Source of the DNA: Thereva unica
Taxonomy: Eukaryota > Arthropoda > Insecta > Diptera > Therevidae
Reading direction: 5' to 3'
Length of the DNA: 64,000 bases
Assembly (NCBI GenBank): GCA_949987705.1
Contig: OX465286.1
Coordinates: 26,235,657 to 26,299,656 of the forward strand
Every line of letters starts with the position of its first letter. Position 1 is the first letter of the stretch. Below the pieces are notes generated by a model. It was not told the origin of the DNA, ran no database searches, and was given only the letters and a program-made list of their open reading frames with translations. The translations under genes were made by a program, and so were the position numbers. Of this stretch, positions 57,817 through 64,000 are shown piece after piece.

Positions 57817-60800
57817 TGTAACTTAATTTCGATGAATAAAGTGAATTTAAGTTATTTTCGATGTACTGGATGAATATAACTTAATTTCGATGAATACAGT
57901 GAATTTAAGTTATTTTCGATGTACTGGATGAATATAACTTAATTTCGATGAATAAAGTGAATTTAAGTTATTTTTGATGTACTCGATGAATGTAACTTAA
58001 TTTCGATGAATAAAGTGAATTTAAGTTATTTTCGATGTACTGGATGAATATAACTTCATTTCGATGAATAAAGTGAATTTAAGTTATTTTCGATGTACTC
58101 GATGAATATAACTTCATTTCGATGAATAAAGTGAATTTAAGTTATTTTCGATGAACTCGATGAATGTAACTTAATTTCGATGAATAAAGTGAATTTAAGT
58201 TATTTTCGATGTACTCGATGAATGTAACTTAATTTCGATGAATAAAGTGAATTTATGTCATTTTCGATGTACTCGATGAATGTAACTTAATTTCGATGAA
58301 TAAAGTGAATTTAAGTTATTTTCGATGAACTCGATGAATATAAGTTAATTTCGATGAATAAAGTGAATTTAAGCTATTTTCGATGTACTCGATGAATATA
58401 AGTTAATTTCGATGAATAAAGTGAATTTAAGTTATTTTCGATGTACTCGATGAATATAACTTAATTTCGATGAATAAAGTGAATTTAAGTTATTTTCGAT
58501 GTACTGGATGAATATAAGTTAATTTCGATGAATAAAGTGAATTTAAGCTATTTTCTATGTACTCGATGAATATAACTTAATTTCGATGAATAAAGTGAAT
58601 TTAATTTATTTTCGATGTGCTCGATGAATGTAACTTAATTTCGATGAATAAAGTGAATTTAAGTTATTTTCGATGAACTCGATGAATGTAACTTAATTTC
58701 GATGAATAAAGTGAATTTAAGTTATTTTCGATGTACTCGATGAATGTAACTTAATTTTCGATGAATAAAGTGAATTTAAGTTATTTTCGATGTACTGGAT
58801 GAATATAACTTAATTTCGATGAATAAAGTGAATTTAAGTTATTTTCGATGTACTCGATGAATATAACTTAATTTCGATGAATAAAGTGAATTTAAGTTAT
58901 TTCCGATGTACTCGATGAATATAATTTAATTTCGATGAATAAAGTGAATTTAAGTTATTTTCGATGTACTCGATGAATATAACTTCATTTCGATGAATAA
59001 AGTGAATTTAAGTTATTTTCGATGTACTGGATGAATATAACTTAATTTCGATGAATAAAGTGAATTTAAGTTATTTTCGATGAACTCGATGAATGTAACT
59101 TAATTTCGATGAATAAAGTGAATTTAAGTTATTTTCGATGTACTCGATGAATATAACTTAATTTCGATGAATAAAGTGAATTTAAGTTATTTTCGATGTA
59201 CTGGATGAATATAAGTTAATTTCGATGAATAAAGTGAATGTAAGTTATTTTCGATGTACTCGATGAATGTAACTTAATTTCGATGAATAAAGTGAATTTA
59301 AGTTATTTTCGATGTACTCGATGAATATAACTTAATTTCGATGAATACAGTGAATTTAAGTTATTTTCGATGTACTGGATGAATATAACTTAATTTCGAT
59401 GAATAAAGTGAATTTAAGTTATTTTTGATGTACTCGATGAATGTAACTTAATTTCGATGAATAAAGTGAATTTAAGTTATTTTCGATGTACTGGATGAAT
59501 ATAACTTCATTTCGATGAATAAAGTGAATTTAAGTTATTTTCGATGTACTCGATGAATATAACTTCATTTCGATGAATAAAGTGAATTTAAGTTATTTTC
59601 GATGTACTCGATGAATGTAACTTAATTTCGATGAATAAAGTGAATTTAAGTTATTTTCGATGTACTCGATGAATATAACTTCATTTCGATGAATAAAGTG
59701 AATTTAAGTTATTTTCGATGTACTCGATGAATGTAACTTAATTTCGATGAATAAAGTGAATTTAAGTTATTTTCGATGTACTCGATGAATGTAACTTAAT
59801 TTCGATGAATAAAGTGAATTTAAGTTATTTTCGATGTACTGGATGAATATAACTTCATTTCGATGAATAAAGTGAATTTAAGTTATTTTCGATGTACTGG
59901 ATGAATATAACTTAATTTCGATGAATAAAGTGAATTTAAGTTATTTTCGATGTACTCGATGAATATAACTTCATTTCGATGAATAAAGTGAATTTAAGTT
60001 ATTTTCGATGTACTGGATGAATATAAGTTAATTTCGATGAATAAAGTGAATTTAAGTTATTTTCGATGTTCTCGATGAATATAACTTAATTTCGATGAAT
60101 AACGTGAATTTAAGTTATTTTCGATGTACTGGATGAATATAAGTTAATTTCGATGAATAAAGTGAATTTAAGTTATTTTCGATGTACTCGATGAATATAA
60201 CTTCATTTCGATGAATAAAGTGAATTTAAGTTATTTTCGATGTACTGGATGAATATAACTTAATTTCGATGAATAAAGTGAATTTAAGTTATTTTCGATG
60301 TACTCGATGAATATAACTTCATTTCGATGAATAAAGTGAATTTAAGTTATTTTCGATGTACTGGATGAATATAACTTCATTTCGATGAATAAAGTGAATT
60401 TAAGTTATTTTCGATGAACTCGATGAATGTAACTTAATTTCGATGAATAAAGTGAATTTAAGTTATTTTCGATGTACTGGATGAATATAAGTTAATTTCG
60501 ATGAATAAAGTGAATTTAAGTTATTTTCGATGTACTCGATGAATATAACTTCATTTCGATGAATAAAGTGAATTTAAGTTATTTTCGATGTACTGGATGA
60601 ATATAACTTAATTTCGATGAATAAAGTGAATTTAAGTTATTTTCGATGTACTGGATGAATATAACTTAATTTCGATGAATAAAGTGAATTTAAGTTATTT
60701 TCGATGTACTCGATGAATATAACTTCATTTCGATGAATAAAGTGAATTTAAGTTATTTTCGATGTACTGGATGAATATAACTTCATTTCGATGAATAAAG

Positions 60801-62298
60801 TGAATTTAAGTTATTTTCGATGTACTGGATGAATATAACTTAATTTCGATGAATAAAGTGAATTTAAGTTATTTTCGATGAACTCGATGAATGTAACTTA
60901 ATTTCGATGAATAAAGTGAATTTAAGTTATTTTCGATGTACTGGATGAATATAAGTTAATTTCGATGAATAAAGTGAATTTAAGTTATTTTCGATGTACT
61001 CGATGAATATAACTTCATTTCGATGAATAAAGTGAATTTAAGTTATTTTCGATGTACTGGATGAATATAACTTAATTTCGATGAATAAAGTGAATTTAAG
61101 TTATTTTCGATGTACTGGATGAATATAAGTTAATTTCGATGAATAAAGTGAATTTAAGTTATTTTCGATGTACTCGATGAATATAACTTAATTTCGATTA
61201 ATAAAGTGAATTTAAGTTATTTTCGATGTACTGGATGAATATAAGTTAATTTCGATGAATAAAGTGAATTTAAGTTATTTTAGATGTACTCGATGAATAT
61301 AACTTCATTTCGATGAATAAAGTGAATTTAAGTTATTTTCGATGTACTGGATGAATATAAGTTAATTTCGATGAATAAAGTGAATTTAAGTTATTTTCGA
61401 TGTACTCGATGAATATAACTTAATTTCGATGAATAAAGTGAATTTTAGTTATTTTCGATGTACTGGATGAATATAAGTTAATTTCGATGAATAAAGTGAA
61501 TTTAAGCTATTTTCTATGTACTCGATGAATATAACTTAATTTCGATGAATAAAGTGAATTTAATTTATTTTCGATGTGTTCGATGAATGTAACTTAATTT
61601 CGATGAATAAAGTGAATTTAAGTTATTTTCGATGAACTCGATGAATGTAACTTAATTTCGATGAATAAAGTGAATTTAAGTTATTTTCGATGTACTCGAT
61701 GAATGTAACTTAATTTCGATGAATAAAGTGAATTTAAGTTATTTTCGATGTACTGGATGAATATAACTTAATTTCGATGAATAAAGTGAATTTAAGTTAT
61801 TTTCGATGTACTCGATGAATGTAACTTAATTTCGATGAATAAAGTGAATTTAAGTTATTTTCGATGAACTCGATGAATATAACTTAATTTCGATGAATAA
61901 AGTGAATTTATGTCATTTTCGATGAACTCGATGAATGTAACTTAATTTCGATGAATAAAGTGAATTTAAGTTATTTTCGATGTACTCGATGAATGTAACT
62001 TAATTTCGATGAATAAAGTGAATTTAAGTTATTTTCGATGTACTCGATGAATGTAACTTAATTTCGATGAATAAAGTGAATTTAAGTTATTTTCGATGAA
62101 CTCGATGAATATAACTTCATTTCGATGAATAAAGTGAATTTAAGTTATTTTCGATGTACTGGATGAATATAACTTAATTTCGATGAATAAAGTGAATTTA
62201 AGTTATTTTCGATGAACTCGATGAATGTAACTTAATTTCGATGAATAAAGTGAATTTAAGTTATTTTCGATGTACTGGATGAATATAAGTTAATTTCG
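57817..62298. repeat. 58-bp satellite array, segment 6, with distal edge
   Basis: About 77 monomers. 57817-61000 matches 34437-37620 with one substitution (60070). From about 60293 to 61890 the variants also follow 25193-26790 at an offset of 35100 with a few substitutions. The array stops inside a monomer at TTAATTTCG (62298). AGTG at 58130-58133 is an uninterrupted counterpart of the LTR target. No genes. Confidence 0.97.
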
Positions 62299-64000
62299 TA
62301 ATATCGTACATACTCAAAACATAGGAAAATGTCTTACCATTTTTGATACCACTTTTTTACTAAGTCGTATAGGAAAATTTTTATAATTTATCACTTTTGG
62401 TACCTAATACTAATGTAAAAAATAAAATTTTTATTTTTCATTTTTAATGCAATTATATTACTTTTATATGCCTTAAGGCTACGAAAATATTAAAAATATT
62501 TTTTTTGAAGAACTTTTAGTTACATAGGAAAAATTTTTTGAATATATCATTTTTGATACCAAACTCTATATATATTACCTAGTAACATAGGAAATTTTTT
62601 ATAATTTATGACTTTTGGTACCTAATACTAATGTAAAAAATAAAATTTTTATTTTTCATTTCTAATGTAATTATATTACTTTTATATGCCTTAAGGCTAC
62701 GAAAATATTAAAAATATTTTTTTTTGAAGAACTTTTAGTTACATAGGAAAATTTTTTTGAATATATCATTTTTGATACCAAACTCTATATATATTACCTA
62801 GTAACATAGGAATTTTTTTATAATTTATCACTTTTGGTACCTAATACTAATATAAAAAATAAAATTTTTATTTTTCATTTCTAATGTAATTATATTACTT
62901 TTATATGCCTTAAGGCTACGAAAATATTAAAAATATTTTTTTTTGAAGAACTTTTAGTTACATAGGAAAATTTTTTTGAATATATCATTTTTGATACCAA
63001 ACTCTATATATATTACCTAGTAACATAGGAAATTTTTTATAATTTATCACTTTTGGTACCTAATACTAATATAAAAAATAAAATTTTTATTTTTCATTTC
63101 TAATGTAATTATATTACTTTTATATGCCTTAAGGCTACGAAAATATTAAAAATATTTTTTTTTTAAGAACTTTTAGTTACATAGGAAAATTTTTTTGAAT
63201 ATATCATTTTTGATACCAAACTCTATATATATAAACCTAGTAACATAGGAAATTTTTTATAATTTATCACTTTTGGTACCTAATACTAATATAAAAAATA
63301 AAATTTTTATTTTTCATTTCTAATGTAATTATATTACTTTTATATGCCTTAAGGCTACGAAAATATTAAAAATATTTTTTTTTGAAGAACTTTTAAATAG
63401 GAAAAAATCTTTGAATATATCATTTTTGATACCAAACTCTATATATATACCTAGTAACATAGGAAATTTTTTATAATTTATCACTTTTGGTACCTAATAC
63501 TAATGTAAAAAATAAAATTTTTATTTTTCATTTCTAATGCAATTATATTACTTTTATATGCCTTAAGGCTACGAAAATATTAAAAATATTTTTTTTGAAG
63601 AACTTTTAGTTACATAGGAAAATTTTTTTGAATATATCATTTTTGATACCAAACTCTATATATAAAATAAATTTTTATTTTTCATTTCTAATGTAATTAT
63701 ATTACTTTTATATGCCTTAAGGCTACGAAAATATTAAAAATATTTTTTTGAAGAACTTTTAGTTACATAGGAAAAAATCTTTGAATATATCATTTTTGAT
63801 ACCAAACTCTATATATATATACCTAGTAACATAGGAAATTTTTTATAATTTATCAGTTTTGGTACCTAATACTAATATAAAAAATAAAATTTTTATTTTT
63901 CATTTTTAATGTAATTATATTACTTTTATATGCCTTAAGGCTACGAAAATATTAAAAATATTTTTTTTAAGAACTTTTAGTTACATAGGAAAATTTTTTT
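62299..64000. repeat. Second satellite, about 219-bp AT-rich monomers
   Basis: Direct repeats to the window end. The palindrome CCTTAAGG recurs at 62471, 62689, 62908, 63127, 63347, 63561, 63715 and 63933, giving periods of 218, 219, 219, 220, 214, 154 and 218 bp. The 154-bp unit lacks about 65 bp. Each unit holds two related boxes, ACATAGGAAA followed about 20 bp later by ATCATTTTTGATACC or ATCACTTTTGGTACC, so the monomer itself looks like an old dimer in part. The first unit (62299-62470) is divergent. No gene. Confidence 0.95.

Larger units (their letters stand above)
37621..61000. repeat. Tandem segmental duplication, block B
   Basis: Second copy of the roughly 23.4-kb block. It aligns with block A to 61000, where satellite variants cease to match the start of a further unit (A reads GGATGAAT at 37621, B reads CGATGAAT at 61001). 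It lacks the Mutator-like element and has a single TTAAGTTAT at 48564-48572, the empty site. Substitutions seen against A: C at 57718 for A at 34338, and T at 60070 for A at 36690. A collapsed or duplicated assembly is a possible alternative explanation. Confidence 0.88.

Noticed and set aside
62299..64000. Telomeric repeat or transposon termini at the window end
   Set aside because: Units are about 219 bp, not a 5-6-bp telomeric motif, and no target duplication or inverted ends flank the array.

Overview
The window is eukaryotic and consists entirely of repeats. I see no host gene, tRNA, rRNA or bacterial feature. About 33 kb is an AT-rich satellite of 58-bp monomers (roughly 575 copies), interrupted by transposable elements. 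The element types point to an insect or other arthropod: a Ty3/gypsy element resembling the CsRn1 group, a CR1/Jockey-type LINE whose first ORF carries a PHD finger, a Helitron with the 5' block common in insect genomes, and a Mutator-like DNA transposon. I cannot name the order. The setting suggests pericentromeric or other heterochromatin.

Layout: 1-14713 satellite; 14714-20569 LTR retrotransposon copy A (minus strand); 20570-22499 satellite; 22500-25183 Mutator-like element; 25184-27241 satellite; 27242-34436 Helitron copy A, which contains a LINE 3' stub, a 121/108-bp minisatellite and a two-ORF LINE (minus strand); 34437-40786 satellite; 40787-46642 LTR element copy B; 46643-50621 satellite; 50622-57816 Helitron copy B; 57817-62298 satellite; 62299-64000 a different AT-rich satellite of about 219 bp.

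The main structural result is a recent direct tandem duplication of about 23.4 kb. Block A (11432-37620) and block B (37621-61000) carry the same satellite, LTR element, Helitron and LINE at the same positions. By eye the two blocks differ by only two substitutions (34338/57718 and 36690/60070), a two-monomer patch near 13.4 kb/39.6 kb, and the Mutator-like element, which is present only in A. The offset between the copies changes from 26073 to 23380 exactly at that element. The difference, 2693 bp, equals the 2684-bp element plus one 9-bp target duplication, so block B holds the precise empty site.

The nested order can be read from the junctions. The satellite came first, with higher-order repeats of 50 monomers (2900 bp) and 74 monomers (4292 bp). 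The LTR element (4-bp target duplication) and the Helitron (A|T insertion, no duplication) then entered it, and the LINE and LINE stub entered the Helitron. The 23.4-kb block then duplicated. The Mutator-like element, already carrying a 109-bp foldback insert, is in A only. The LTR element has intact gag and pol joined by a canonical -1 frameshift heptamer, and it is the only element here with apparently complete coding capacity. The LINE has lost the centre of its endonuclease, the Helitron lacks Rep/helicase, and the Mutator transposase is broken.
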